Shown here piece by piece: positions 1 to 6,366 of a stretch of DNA of 9,986 nucleotides. How positions within the stretch are numbered: position 1 is the stretch's first letter; each line of letters opens with the position of its first letter. Below the pieces are notes generated by a model, which saw only the letters and a program-made list of their open reading frames with translations, was not told the DNA's origin and ran no database searches. The position numbers were made by a program, and so were the translations under genes. The DNA is from Lachnospiraceae bacterium UBA7598. GTDB lineage: Bacteria; Bacillota; Clostridia; Lachnospirales; Lachnospiraceae. Location: assembly GCA_002474415.1 (NCBI GenBank), contig DLQV01000233.1, positions 1 through 9,986 of the forward strand, in the 5' to 3' direction.

Positions 1-6
1 AGCTGC

Positions 7-37
7 GAAGTTACTGTTCGCAGGGTAACCTGTGAAC
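7..37. repeat. Left part of a host palindrome split by the insertion sequence
   Basis: Bases 7-19 (GAAGTTACTGTTC) are the exact reverse complement of 1740-1752 on the far side of the IS. Removing the IS and one copy of the target duplication restores a near-perfect hairpin. Each arm is 18 bp with a single mismatch (G20 opposite A1741 in the restored element), around a GTAA loop at 25-28. Most of the right arm survives here as part of the duplicated target. There is no U-tract after the restored hairpin, so it need not be a terminator. It may be a dispersed intergenic palindrome, but no second copy lies in the window. Confidence 0.8.
28..37. repeat. Left 10-bp target-site duplication
   Basis: ACCTGTGAAC sits directly outside the left inverted repeat and recurs exactly at 1734-1743 directly outside the right one. 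Ten bases is within the range for IS4-family elements. The perfect match suggests a recent insertion without later rearrangement. Confidence 0.93.
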
Positions 38-53
38 CAATGGTATTTAGATA
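38..53 (+). repeat. Left terminal inverted repeat of the IS
   Basis: CAATGGTATTTAGATA is the exact reverse complement of 1718-1733. Complementarity stops immediately inside base 53. Confidence 0.95.
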
Positions 54-70
54 GCGACTCCTAATAAATA

Positions 71-100
71 TTAAACAAGGGGTCTAACAAAAATTATATA
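71..100 (+). promoter_or_regulatory. Possible transposase promoter
   Basis: A weak -35-like TTAAAC (71-76) is followed at about 18 bases by a TATATA box (95-100) in an AT-rich stretch. Transcription would begin near 107, placing the 130-173 hairpin in the transposase 5' leader. The match is modest, and AT-rich DNA often gives such hits. Confidence 0.3.
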
Positions 101-129
101 TAGCTCTTGACAATCAAGCCAAAATGTGT

Positions 130-173
130 GGCCGCTTTCGTTACTGATTATTTTAAAGGTAACGAAAGCGGCC
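130..173 (+). promoter_or_regulatory. Perfect 15-bp stem-loop upstream of the transposase
   Basis: Arms 130-144 (GGCCGCTTTCGTTAC) and 159-173 are exact reverse complements around a 14-base loop, and the stem is unusually GC-rich for this element. It lies about 30 bases before the ribosome binding site. There is no U-run after it. Several IS elements carry such hairpins to block transcription entering from flanking DNA or to limit transposase translation, and that is the likely role here. The structure is seen; the function is inferred. Confidence 0.75.
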
Positions 174-220
174 CTTGAATTAGAACTAAAAATTCATTCT
201 AATTCAGGAGGCTTATTATT

Positions 221-1558
221 ATGTCATGCACGAAACTTAAAGAAACCCTTACCAATTCCATTTACAAGATTTGCTCCGATATTGATTCCTATGTCTGCAA
301 TCCCGGAAAAGATTATTCCCGTGTCCGTAAATTACCAGCAGAAAATGTTATTTCTTATCTCATCTCACAGGGCGGCTCATCAACGAAATGTGAATTCCTT
401 GATTTTTATATGCTGTCACAGGAAACTCCAACTGTCTCTGCTTTAAATCAGAGACGATCTCAATTAAAGCCTGACGCTTTCAAAGCTGTTTTTCATGAAT
501 TTACAAATTCATACATGGAGTCTGAAACAGTGCAATATGATTCCAATTATCAATATATTGCAACGGATGGTTCTACCATATCTTTTTCAAGTTTGCCTCG
601 TTTTGCTTCCGATGAGTATTATATTTCTGAAGGTCATTCTGCCTCTGGTTTTTACAGTATGCACATAAACGCATTATACGATCTGAACCAGCATATTTAT
701 ACAGATGCGCTAATACAGCCCGCCCACCAAAAAGATGAATTTGCTGCTTTTTGCAGTCTTGTAGACAGACACTTACTTGTACCTGATACAAAATCAATTT
801 TTATTGGCGACAGGGGATACTGCTCATACAATAACATGGCTCACGTCATTGAAAAAGGACAGTATTTTCTTTTTCGTACCAAAGATATCTACAGCAAAGG
901 ATTGATTGGCAACTTCGATTTCCCGGATACCGATGAATTTGACATAATTGTTCATGTAACCCTCACAAGATCTCATCGTAAAACGATTCAAGTTCCTGAG
1001 GGATACTACCGGAGATATGTTGATCATGCGGCATCCTTTGATTATATAAAATATGGTTCTGAAGATACTTATAATCTGAAATTTCGCATTGTAAGGTTTT
1101 CCATATCTGAAGATTCATATGAATGTATCGTAACAAATCTTCCAGAAGAATCATTTCCTCCTGAAAAAATCAAAGAAGTTTATAATCTCAGATGGGGAAT
1201 AGAAACATCGTTTAGAAAGCTCAAATATACGATCGGACTGAGCTTTTACCACAGCTATAAACCGGATTTTATCAAACAGGAAATCTGGGCAAAATTGATT
1301 GCTTATAATGCTACTGAATTTATGATAAACACCACAATATGTTCTCAAGGCAACTGTAAATATACATATGCAATAAATTTTTCAGTAGCAGCCCATATTT
1401 GCAGGATCTACCTCCGTCTGCTCACGGAGGTAGAATCAATAGATGTGATGGCACTGTTAAAAAAAGAATTGATTCCCGTCCGCCCGGGCAGGCAATTTCC
1501 AAGACTTAAAACCGCTCACTTTAGGAAACCAAAATACCTAATATATAGAGCTGCGTAA
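221..1558 (+). CDS. IS4-family DDE transposase
   Basis: This 445-residue protein catalyses cut-and-paste movement of the surrounding IS. The three acidic residues of the DDE site are visible: D116 in the ATDGS motif, D197 in FIGDRGY, and E328 in YNLRWGIETSFRKLK. The last motif gives the IS4 signature Y321-R324-E328-K335 with exact spacing. The roughly 130 residues between D197 and E328 would form the beta-rich insertion typical of this family. The length fits a full IS4-type enzyme. The start is set by AGGAGG at 206-211, nine bases before the ATG. The frame is uninterrupted to a TAA stop, so the enzyme appears intact. Confidence 0.95.
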   Translation: MSCTKLKETLTNSIYKICSDIDSYVCNPGKDYSRVRKLPAENVISYLISQGGSSTKCEFLDFYMLSQETPTVSALNQRRSQLKPDAFKAVFHEFTNSYMESETVQYDSNYQYIATDGSTISFSSLPRFASDEYYISEGHSASGFYSMHINALYDLNQHIYTDALIQPAHQKDEFAAFCSLVDRHLLVPDTKSIFIGDRGYCSYNNMAHVIEKGQYFLFRTKDIYSKGLIGNFDFPDTDEFDIIVHVTLTRSHRKTIQVPEGYYRRYVDHAASFDYIKYGSEDTYNLKFRIVRFSISEDSYECIVTNLPEESFPPEKIKEVYNLRWGIETSFRKLKYTIGLSFYHSYKPDFIKQEIWAKLIAYNATEFMINTTICSQGNCKYTYAINFSVAAHICRIYLRLLTEVESIDVMALLKKELIPVRPGRQFPRLKTAHFRKPKYLIYRAA

Positions 1559-1717
1559 ACAGTATCATCATTTGTATTATAGCATTTCTTGAAGCAGATG
1601 AAAATCTGCTTATTTGTCGTGGGAGAAAAAATAAATCCACCATTGATTTGGCTTTTTCTCGCCTATTTGACCTGTAAGATTCCTTTTAAACTCATCCGAT
1701 TCAGAACCACAAATATT
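1559..1717. other. Non-coding 3' tail of the IS with small hairpins
   Basis: No gene is visible here. Two inverted repeats occur. One has 8-bp arms (1592-1599 and 1604-1611) closed by a GAAA tetraloop. The other is a longer imperfect one (1623-1637 with 1645-1660) whose outer arms are GAGAAAAA and TTTTTCTC. Either could end the transposase transcript, but neither has a clean U-tract directly after the stem. Confidence 0.4.
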
Positions 1718-1733
1718 TATCTAAATACCATTG
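1718..1733 (-). repeat. Right terminal inverted repeat of the IS
   Basis: TATCTAAATACCATTG is the exact reverse complement of the left repeat at 38-53. Confidence 0.95.
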
Positions 1734-1743
1734 ACCTGTGAAC
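1734..1743. repeat. Right 10-bp target-site duplication
   Basis: This is a perfect copy of 28-37, abutting the right inverted repeat. Confidence 0.93.
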
Positions 1744-1752
1744 AGTAACTTC
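1740..1752. repeat. Right arm of the split host palindrome
   Basis: GAACAGTAACTTC pairs exactly with 7-19 once the IS is removed. Its first four bases belong to the duplicated target, so the IS inserted within the right half of the hairpin. Confidence 0.8.
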
Positions 1753-1756
1753 ATCT

Positions 1757-1784
1757 GTTTTCCATGCTCGATCGCAGGGAAAAC
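1757..1784. repeat. Inverted repeat just upstream of a promoter
   Basis: GTTTTCC (1757-1763) pairs with GGAAAAC (1778-1784). Inside, TGC (1765-1767) pairs with GCA (1774-1776) across one A-G mismatch. The repeat ends three bases before the TTGACA box at 1787, so it could be an operator for the downstream gene or a remnant of the palindromic region before it. It has no U-tract. Confidence 0.4.
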
Positions 1785-1786
1785 TA

Positions 1787-1816
1787 TTGACAGCAAAAGT
1801 CGCATGATTATAGAAT
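1787..1816 (+). promoter_or_regulatory. Sigma-A type promoter for the Big_2 secreted protein
   Basis: A consensus TTGACA (1787-1792) is followed by TAGAAT (1811-1816) at 18 bases, or by TATAGA (1809-1814) at 16. It points at the gene starting at 1905 and leaves a leader of about 80 bases. The IS ends 53 bases upstream of the -35 box, so the promoter itself is intact. The 1559-1904 stretch has no gene; it holds the IS tail, the split palindrome arm, an inverted repeat, this promoter and the leader. Confidence 0.65.
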
Positions 1817-1904
1817 ATAGAAAAGAGTTACGTTGAAGGTGTTGTAAAACAGATCATGGAATGATGCTGCGTTCTTTCGTAATCGCTTAAAGGAGGTTGT
1901 AGTT

Positions 1905-2636
1905 GTGAAGAGATATATAAAGAGATGGATCAGTTTTATACTTTTCGTGTGCGTTCTTTTCCAGTATCCCTCAGAGGGAGTGGTTATGGCGGCAAGCAGC
2001 ACTCAGAAAAATATAGAAATCGTTGGCACTGCATCGTTAAACACATATGATGTGGCACTCCGTGTTGGAGGAACAAAGCAGCTTGTGTGTAATGGAACGA
2101 CCGGAAAGATGGTGTGGAAATCTTCGGATACGAAGATTGCAAGTGTCACACAGAACGGACTTGTGAAAGCCAAAAAACCGGGAAAAGCAATGATTTCGGT
2201 GTCGGGCGGAAATCTGCTTGGCTCTATGACCTGCAAGGTTGGCGTGAGCAAAAAAATTACGCAGAAGCAGGCCAGAAGTAAGCTCATGGCGATGAAAAAG
2301 ATATACAAAGAAGGAATGTCCTGGACCAACGAAAATGAAGAATATTTCTGGGAAGCTACAAATTGTGAGTGCTATGGCTGTATTGCATTGTGTGGAGAAA
2401 TCAGTGACAAAATATTTGGTAAATATGCACCGGTTACAAGACACCAGAATTTTAATAAGATCAAAGTGGGAGATCATATCCGGATCGGGAATGAACATTC
2501 CGTTACCGTATTACAGAAAAAGGGAAATACGCTCACGGTAGTGGAAGGAAATTATAATGATACCGTTCACTGGGGCAGAAAGATCACCCAGAAGGAGTTA
2601 CAGGAAAGCGGGTTCTATGTGGATACAAGATATTGA
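1905..2636 (+). CDS. Secreted Big_2 (Ig-like) protein with a putative cysteine-peptidase-like C-terminal domain
   Basis: This is a 243-residue exported protein of unproven function. Residues 1-29 form a signal peptide (basic MKRYIKR, then a hydrophobic core, probable cleavage near AMA-type residues 28-30). Residues from about 35 to 115 match a bacterial Ig-like Big_2 fold, with the typical WKSSDTKIASV and NGLVKAKKPGKA pattern. The C-terminal part holds C154, C156, C159 and C163, then GDHIRIGNEHSVTV with H198, then VEGNYND (E214, N216). This Cys-His-polar order resembles NlpC/P60 or CHAP-like papain folds, with C156 the likeliest nucleophile; that is inference. The GTG start is chosen from AGGAGG at 1891-1896, eight bases upstream. 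It could act on the cell wall or simply bind surfaces. Its 3' end overlaps the convergent AraC gene by 22 bp. Confidence 0.8.
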   Translation: MKRYIKRWISFILFVCVLFQYPSEGVVMAASSTQKNIEIVGTASLNTYDVALRVGGTKQLVCNGTTGKMVWKSSDTKIASVTQNGLVKAKKPGKAMISVSGGNLLGSMTCKVGVSKKITQKQARSKLMAMKKIYKEGMSWTNENEEYFWEATNCECYGCIALCGEISDKIFGKYAPVTRHQNFNKIKVGDHIRIGNEHSVTVLQKKGNTLTVVEGNYNDTVHWGRKITQKELQESGFYVDTRY

Positions 2637-3445
2637 CAGAACGACTTTCTGTATTTGGAAGGGGATATTCCAAATTGTTTTTTAAAAGCTTTGCTCAAAT
2701 GGAATTCGTCGTAAAATCCATAATTTAGTGCAGCCTCCCGTAAAGTGGTTTCCGGCTGGGTAAGAAGAAACTGACGAACCATTTCGAGTTTGGATTCCAT
2801 CTGAAAAGCGGAAAAGGTTTTTCCAAAGGCCTGATGGAATCGATTGTTTAATGTACGTTCACAAATAAAATAGCGGGAAGCAATTTCATGTGCAGAAAAA
2901 AAGGTTTGTGGGGTTGCGTGAATCAGCCGGATGACTTCTTCGACAATGGGATCGGAGATCATCCGGTTTGTTTTATTGGCACATAATTCCGAAATTTCGC
3001 AAAGCAGCAGAGAAAACAGCAGGGAAAGACGGTTTTCCCGTTCGGATGTCTGTGACCAGGTAAGAGAAATCATTTCCTGCATAAGCTGTCGGATACGCAT
3101 ATCAGACTGACAGTGCAACAGAGAAGGAAAAGAGCAAAGAGAAGGGGAAAGAGGTGCAGAAGGGAGACACTCTGCCTGGGTAGGCTGCACATGCAGATAC
3201 ATATGTCGGTTTCCCGGGTTGCAGAACTTTTTCCCATAATGGTGTCTTCCGGCAGGAAGAATCAGCAGATCATCGCTCTGCATCGGATAAGTTTCCTGAT
3301 TTTCACAGATTTCCCAGCTGCCATCAAGCATATATAAAAAATCATGTTCTTTCATAATGCGGTCAGGATGAATCATTCCGTTGACGGAAGTTACGTAATT
3401 ACCACTGTTGATCGTGTGCATTGTCATCTTTTCCAATAATACCAT
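2615..3445 (-). CDS. AraC-family transcriptional regulator with N-terminal cupin-like domain
   Basis: This 276-residue regulator probably senses a sugar and controls the divergent GH127 gene. The N-terminal half reads as an AraC-type cupin (MLDGSWEI, then DDLLILPAGRHHYG). The last 100 residues or so carry the two helix-turn-helix motifs of the AraC/XylS family, ending in the conserved stretch FKKQFGISPSKYRKSF. The length is normal for the family. The ATG at 3445 follows an AAAGGA box (3453-3458 on the plus strand) at seven bases. It is transcribed away from the glycosidase across 139 bases, a usual arrangement for a local activator. Its last 22 bases overlap the end of the convergent secreted-protein gene, leaving no intergenic terminator. 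The effector cannot be told from sequence. Confidence 0.9.
   Translation of the reverse strand: MVLLEKMTMHTINSGNYVTSVNGMIHPDRIMKEHDFLYMLDGSWEICENQETYPMQSDDLLILPAGRHHYGKKFCNPGNRHMYLHVQPTQAECLPSAPLSPSLCSFPSLLHCQSDMRIRQLMQEMISLTWSQTSERENRLSLLFSLLLCEISELCANKTNRMISDPIVEEVIRLIHATPQTFFSAHEIASRYFICERTLNNRFHQAFGKTFSAFQMESKLEMVRQFLLTQPETTLREAALNYGFYDEFHLSKAFKKQFGISPSKYRKSFCQYLVST
2653..2683 (+). terminator. Terminator-like hairpin with U-run, inside the AraC coding region
   Basis: ATTTGGAA (2653-2660) and TTCCAAAT (2668-2675) form an 8-bp stem with a 7-base loop, followed by TTGTTTTTT (2675-2683). It lies 17 bases after the stop of the secreted-protein gene and points the right way to end that transcript. 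The stem is AT-rich and weak. On the other strand the same bases encode conserved AraC residues (KKQFGISPSK), so the resemblance may be chance. Confidence 0.35.
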
Positions 3446-3462
3446 ATCAGATTCCTTTCCAT

Positions 3463-3491
3463 TTTGTACATGCTGTTTTCCGATTTGACAA
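3463..3491 (-). promoter_or_regulatory. Candidate AraC-gene promoter
   Basis: On the minus strand, TTGTCA (plus 3486-3491) and TACAAA (plus 3463-3468) are separated by 17 bases. The -35 box overlaps that of the divergent GH127 promoter almost completely. Against it, the predicted start would fall at the ribosome binding site, leaving almost no leader. Confidence 0.35.
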
Positions 3492-3511
3492 TGGAACTTT
3501 TGCCATAAAAT
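3485..3511 (+). promoter_or_regulatory. Candidate GH127 promoter
   Basis: A consensus TTGACA (3485-3490) lies 94 bases before the GH127 start. The best -10 is less clear: TAAAAT (3506-3511) is at a short 15-base spacing, and other AT-rich hexamers follow at 17-20. Suboptimal spacing is common in promoters that need an activator, which would fit AraC control. Confidence 0.45.
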
Positions 3512-3544
3512 ATATACTATAAGTATATAACAAAGAAGGCAAAA
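3498..3544. promoter_or_regulatory. Nested inverted repeats, possible operator
   Basis: TATATACTATAAGTATATA (3511-3529) is a perfect palindrome with 8-bp arms around ATA. It is framed by TTTTGCC (3498-3504) and its reverse complement GGCAAAA (3538-3544), almost concentric with it. The palindrome covers the probable -10 and transcription start of the GH127 gene, so a bound protein there would affect initiation. AraC proteins more often use direct repeats, so a different repressor or chance AT-rich symmetry is possible. Confidence 0.4.
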
Positions 3545-3584
3545 TGGATAGTGATTTCTTAATTATACATTAGGAGGAATACAT

Positions 3585-5618
3585 ATGGAAAAAGAAAAAT
3601 TTTCATATCCTGTTTCATTGCGCAGGATGCAGATTACAGATGATTTCTGGAAAAACGAGATGGAGCTGGTGCGCACGGAAGTGATCCCTTACCAGTGGAA
3701 CGCATTAAATGATAAAGTAGAAGGCGCGGCACCGAGCTATTGTATGCACAATTTTAAAGTGGCAGCCGAAATGAATGAGAAAAAGAAGGAGCAGGGAGCC
3801 GCGTACAAAGAACCGGTATATACATATCGTGGATTTGAAATGTTACCGGAAGATCCCAAAAATCTCAAAGATGAGTTTTATGGATACGTATTTCAGGATA
3901 CGGATTTTTCCAAGTGGATGGAAGCGGTCGGATATTCGCTGACTCAGCACCCGGATCCGGATCTGGAAAAGGTGGCAGATGCTGCGACTGATATTGTATG
4001 TGCAGCACAGCAGGAAGACGGATATCTGGATACATATTATATCATCAATGGAAAAGACGGTATTTTTACAAATTTGCGGGATCATCATGAATTGTACTGC
4101 ATGGGGCATCTGATCGAAGGGGCTGTGGCATATTATGAGGCAACAGGAAAGGATAAATTACTTCGTGCAGCAGAACGATTTGCAGATTATGCAGCCGATT
4201 ATTTTGGCCCGGAGGAAGGAAAATGTAAAGGGTATCCAGGCCATGAAATTGCAGAAATGGCACTCGTTCGTCTTTATGAAGTTACGGGAGAACAGAAGTA
4301 TCTGGATTTAAGCCGCTTTTTTATAGATGAAAGAGGTACGAGACCATATTATTTTGATAAAGAACATCCGGAAACTGTAAAGAAAGGGCATGAAAATGAG
4401 CTGCGGCACAGCTATCATCAGGCACATCTGCCAGTGCGGCAGCAGGATGAGGCTTTTGGCCATGCGGTCCGTGCCGTATATCTGTATTCTGGTATGGCGG
4501 ATATTGCACGTATTACAAAGGATGAAGAATTGTATCAGGCATGTATCCGGCTTTGGAATAACGTAACAAAAGAAAAAATGTATATTACAGGAGGAATCGG
4601 AGCGACACATTTGGGAGAAGCATTTTCTTTTCCTTATGATCTCCCGAATGATACTGCATATGCAGAGACTTGTGCGTCCATCGGATTAATGTTCTGGGCA
4701 CGGCGTATGCTGGAAATTGCGCCGGACGCAAAATATGCAGATGCCATGGAACGGGCATTGTATAACGGTGTGTTAAGCGGAATGGCTCTGGATGGAAAAA
4801 GCTTTTTCTATGTGAATCCGCTTGAAGTGCTTCCGGAGGCATGCCATAAAGATGAACGGAAATTCCATGTGAAACCGGTACGGCAGAAATGGTTTGGCTG
4901 TGCATGCTGTCCGCCTAATCTGGCACGTCTGATCAGTTCCATCGGATCGTATGCATTTACAGAAAACGAGGATACGCTGTTTGTGCATCTGTATATGGGA
5001 AGCAATGTGGAAAAGACAGTAGATGGAAAGACGGTAAAAGTGCAGATGGTATCGGATATGCCATGGGAAGGAAAGGTACAGATCCATGTGCAGGCTAAGA
5101 ACACGGAAATGACACTGGCACTCCGGATACCGGGCTGGTGCAGTAATTATACAATTTCTAGCATAGAGAATGTCGGGCAGAAAGAAAAAGATGGATATCT
5201 GTATTTGAAAAAAGAGTGGAACGGAGAGGAGACCTTCTGCATTGATTTTCCAATGGAGGTTCAGATGTTTGTGGCATCGGAACGTGTCCGGGAGGATATT
5301 GGCAAGGCAGCAATTATGCGGGGGCCGGTGGTTTATTGCCTGGAAGAGAAAGATAACGGAAAGAATTTACATGAACTGCTGGTGGATACGGATATGCATG
5401 CATCCGTTTCTGATGGAAAAATCTGCGATACAACTGTCAAAACGGTAGAGATAGACGGGTGGAGGCTGATAGAGTGTGCAGATGCAGAGGAAACACTCTA
5501 TCATATTTATCAAAAGCCACAAAAGAAAAAGGTACGTTTACATTATATTCCGTATTACACATGGGCAAACCGTGGAGAAAACGAAATGCAGGTGTGGACA
5601 CGCGTGCAGAACCCTTAA
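3585..5618 (+). CDS. GH127 beta-L-arabinofuranosidase
   Basis: This 677-residue enzyme should release beta-L-arabinofuranose from arabino-oligosaccharides, such as the beta-1,2-linked chains of plant hydroxyproline-rich glycoproteins. It lacks a signal peptide, so it acts in the cytoplasm on imported substrate. The family's unusual zinc-thiolate active site can be read directly. E345 in HLGEAF fits the acid/base. E361 and C363 in AETCAS fit zinc ligands. C441 and C442 in GCACCPPN fit the cysteine nucleophile and the last ligand. The spacing matches the characterised Bifidobacterium longum HypBA1 (E322, E338, C340, C417, C418) to within one residue. The N-terminal 420 residues or so would be the alpha/alpha barrel and the rest beta-sandwich domains. 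AGGAGG at 3572-3577 sets the ATG. The exact substrate within GH127 (beta-L-Araf or a relative) is unproven. Confidence 0.93.
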   Translation: MEKEKFSYPVSLRRMQITDDFWKNEMELVRTEVIPYQWNALNDKVEGAAPSYCMHNFKVAAEMNEKKKEQGAAYKEPVYTYRGFEMLPEDPKNLKDEFYGYVFQDTDFSKWMEAVGYSLTQHPDPDLEKVADAATDIVCAAQQEDGYLDTYYIINGKDGIFTNLRDHHELYCMGHLIEGAVAYYEATGKDKLLRAAERFADYAADYFGPEEGKCKGYPGHEIAEMALVRLYEVTGEQKYLDLSRFFIDERGTRPYYFDKEHPETVKKGHENELRHSYHQAHLPVRQQDEAFGHAVRAVYLYSGMADIARITKDEELYQACIRLWNNVTKEKMYITGGIGATHLGEAFSFPYDLPNDTAYAETCASIGLMFWARRMLEIAPDAKYADAMERALYNGVLSGMALDGKSFFYVNPLEVLPEACHKDERKFHVKPVRQKWFGCACCPPNLARLISSIGSYAFTENEDTLFVHLYMGSNVEKTVDGKTVKVQMVSDMPWEGKVQIHVQAKNTEMTLALRIPGWCSNYTISSIENVGQKEKDGYLYLKKEWNGEETFCIDFPMEVQMFVASERVREDIGKAAIMRGPVVYCLEEKDNGKNLHELLVDTDMHASVSDGKICDTTVKTVEIDGWRLIECADAEETLYHIYQKPQKKKVRLHYIPYYTWANRGENEMQVWTRVQNP

Positions 5619-5628
5619 GGGTTCTGCA
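5605..5628. terminator. Perfect 24-bp palindrome over two overlapping stop codons, possible bidirectional terminator
   Basis: Bases 5605-5616 (TGCAGAACCCTT) are the exact reverse complement of 5617-5628. The centre TTAA (5615-5618) provides both the TAA stop of the GH127 gene and the TAA stop of the convergent response regulator. In either transcript it could fold into a 10-bp stem with a TTAA loop. Neither strand has a U-run after it, so factor-independent termination would be inefficient, and other roles are possible. Confidence 0.6.
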
Positions 5629-6361
5629 GCTGATTGCGGTATTGCGTTGGCGTGACATGGTAATAAGTCCGGAATGCCTTACTGAAATAGTGGTTATCGG
5701 CATAGCCTAAGCGCTCCGCAATATCCATGATTTTTATGTCGGGTTGCTCTAAGAGTTCTTTGGCACGTTCCATGCGAAGCTTTAACACATATTCGTAGAT
5801 GGTATAACCATATTTATTTTTGAAGAGTTTGTTGAGATATTCCTGTGAAAAGAAATATTTATCTGCAAACATGGAAATTTTGATATTGGTGCAGTAGTTG
5901 CTTTCCACAAACTCTTTGATGATTGAAATGACTTCTTCCGGGGATGCATTGGTAGTTTCCACAGGATTCTGGCCAAATACCAGATCCGGATTGATGCGGT
6001 GTAACGCTTTTTCGATTGCAGAATTTAAGGTGTTTTCTTCAACGGGTTTCAGGAGATAATCACATGCACCAAAACGAAGCGCCTGTTGCGCATAATGAAA
6101 TTCATCATATCCACTGATGACGATGTACTGACTGTCTGGAAATTCCTGATGGGCTTTCTCCAAAAAGGTACATCCATCCATGACTGGCATATTCATGTCG
6201 ACGAAAACCAGATCCGGATGGAGTTCCCGCATGGAAGAGAGTCCATCTTTTCCATTAATTGCCGTCGCCGGTGGCTCAATGCCGTAATAGCTCCAGCGTC
6301 CGAGTTTTGACACGGCAATTTGTACAGGTTTTTCATCATCGATAATCAATGCTTTAAACAT
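5615..6361 (-). CDS. YesN-type response regulator (REC plus AraC DNA-binding domain)
   Basis: This 248-residue regulator is the output of the adjacent histidine kinase. Residues 1-120 form a receiver domain with the acidic pocket D8-D9, phosphoacceptor D55 in VFVDMNMPVMDG, S83 in VISGYDEF and K105 in LLKPVE. Residues from about 145 to 245 form an AraC-type double helix-turn-helix (ISMFADKYFFSQEYLNKLFK, then IAERLGYADNHYFSKAFRTYY). It is shorter than many YesN proteins because the middle linker is brief. An AAGGA box (plus 6371-6375), inside the end of the kinase gene, lies nine bases before the ATG. Only five bases separate the two genes, so they are co-transcribed. It likely activates the sugar transporter genes. 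Its stop overlaps that of the GH127 gene by four bases. Confidence 0.93.
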   Translation of the reverse strand: MFKALIIDDEKPVQIAVSKLGRWSYYGIEPPATAINGKDGLSSMRELHPDLVFVDMNMPVMDGCTFLEKAHQEFPDSQYIVISGYDEFHYAQQALRFGACDYLLKPVEENTLNSAIEKALHRINPDLVFGQNPVETTNASPEEVISIIKEFVESNYCTNIKISMFADKYFFSQEYLNKLFKNKYGYTIYEYVLKLRMERAKELLEQPDIKIMDIAERLGYADNHYFSKAFRTYYHVTPTQYRNQLQNP

Positions 6362-6366
6362 AAATC

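Larger units (their letters stand above)
38..1733 (+). mobile_element. Complete IS4-family insertion sequence, 1696 bp
   Basis: The element is bounded by 16-bp perfect terminal inverted repeats and flanked by an identical 10-bp direct repeat. It carries one full-length DDE transposase with the Y-(2)-R-(3)-E-(6)-K signature that defines the IS4 family. No passenger gene is present. Left of the transposase lie about 180 non-coding bases with a strong hairpin; right of it lie about 160 bases with weaker hairpins. All parts look intact, so the copy is probably functional. The subgroup (for example IS231-like) cannot be decided without a database comparison. Confidence 0.95.

Noticed and set aside
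107..112. TTGACA as the transposase -35 box
   Set aside because: The expected -10 position falls on the GC-rich left arm of the 130-173 hairpin, and no TATAAT-like hexamer lies at 16-18 bases.
2037..2498. A 153-residue open frame on the minus strand
   Set aside because: It is entirely antisense to the secreted Big_2 gene, with no ribosome binding site and no recognisable domain.
4585..5104. Overlapping minus-strand open frames of about 100 residues
   Set aside because: They lie opposite the GH127 catalytic region and overlap each other in different frames. None has a plausible start signal.
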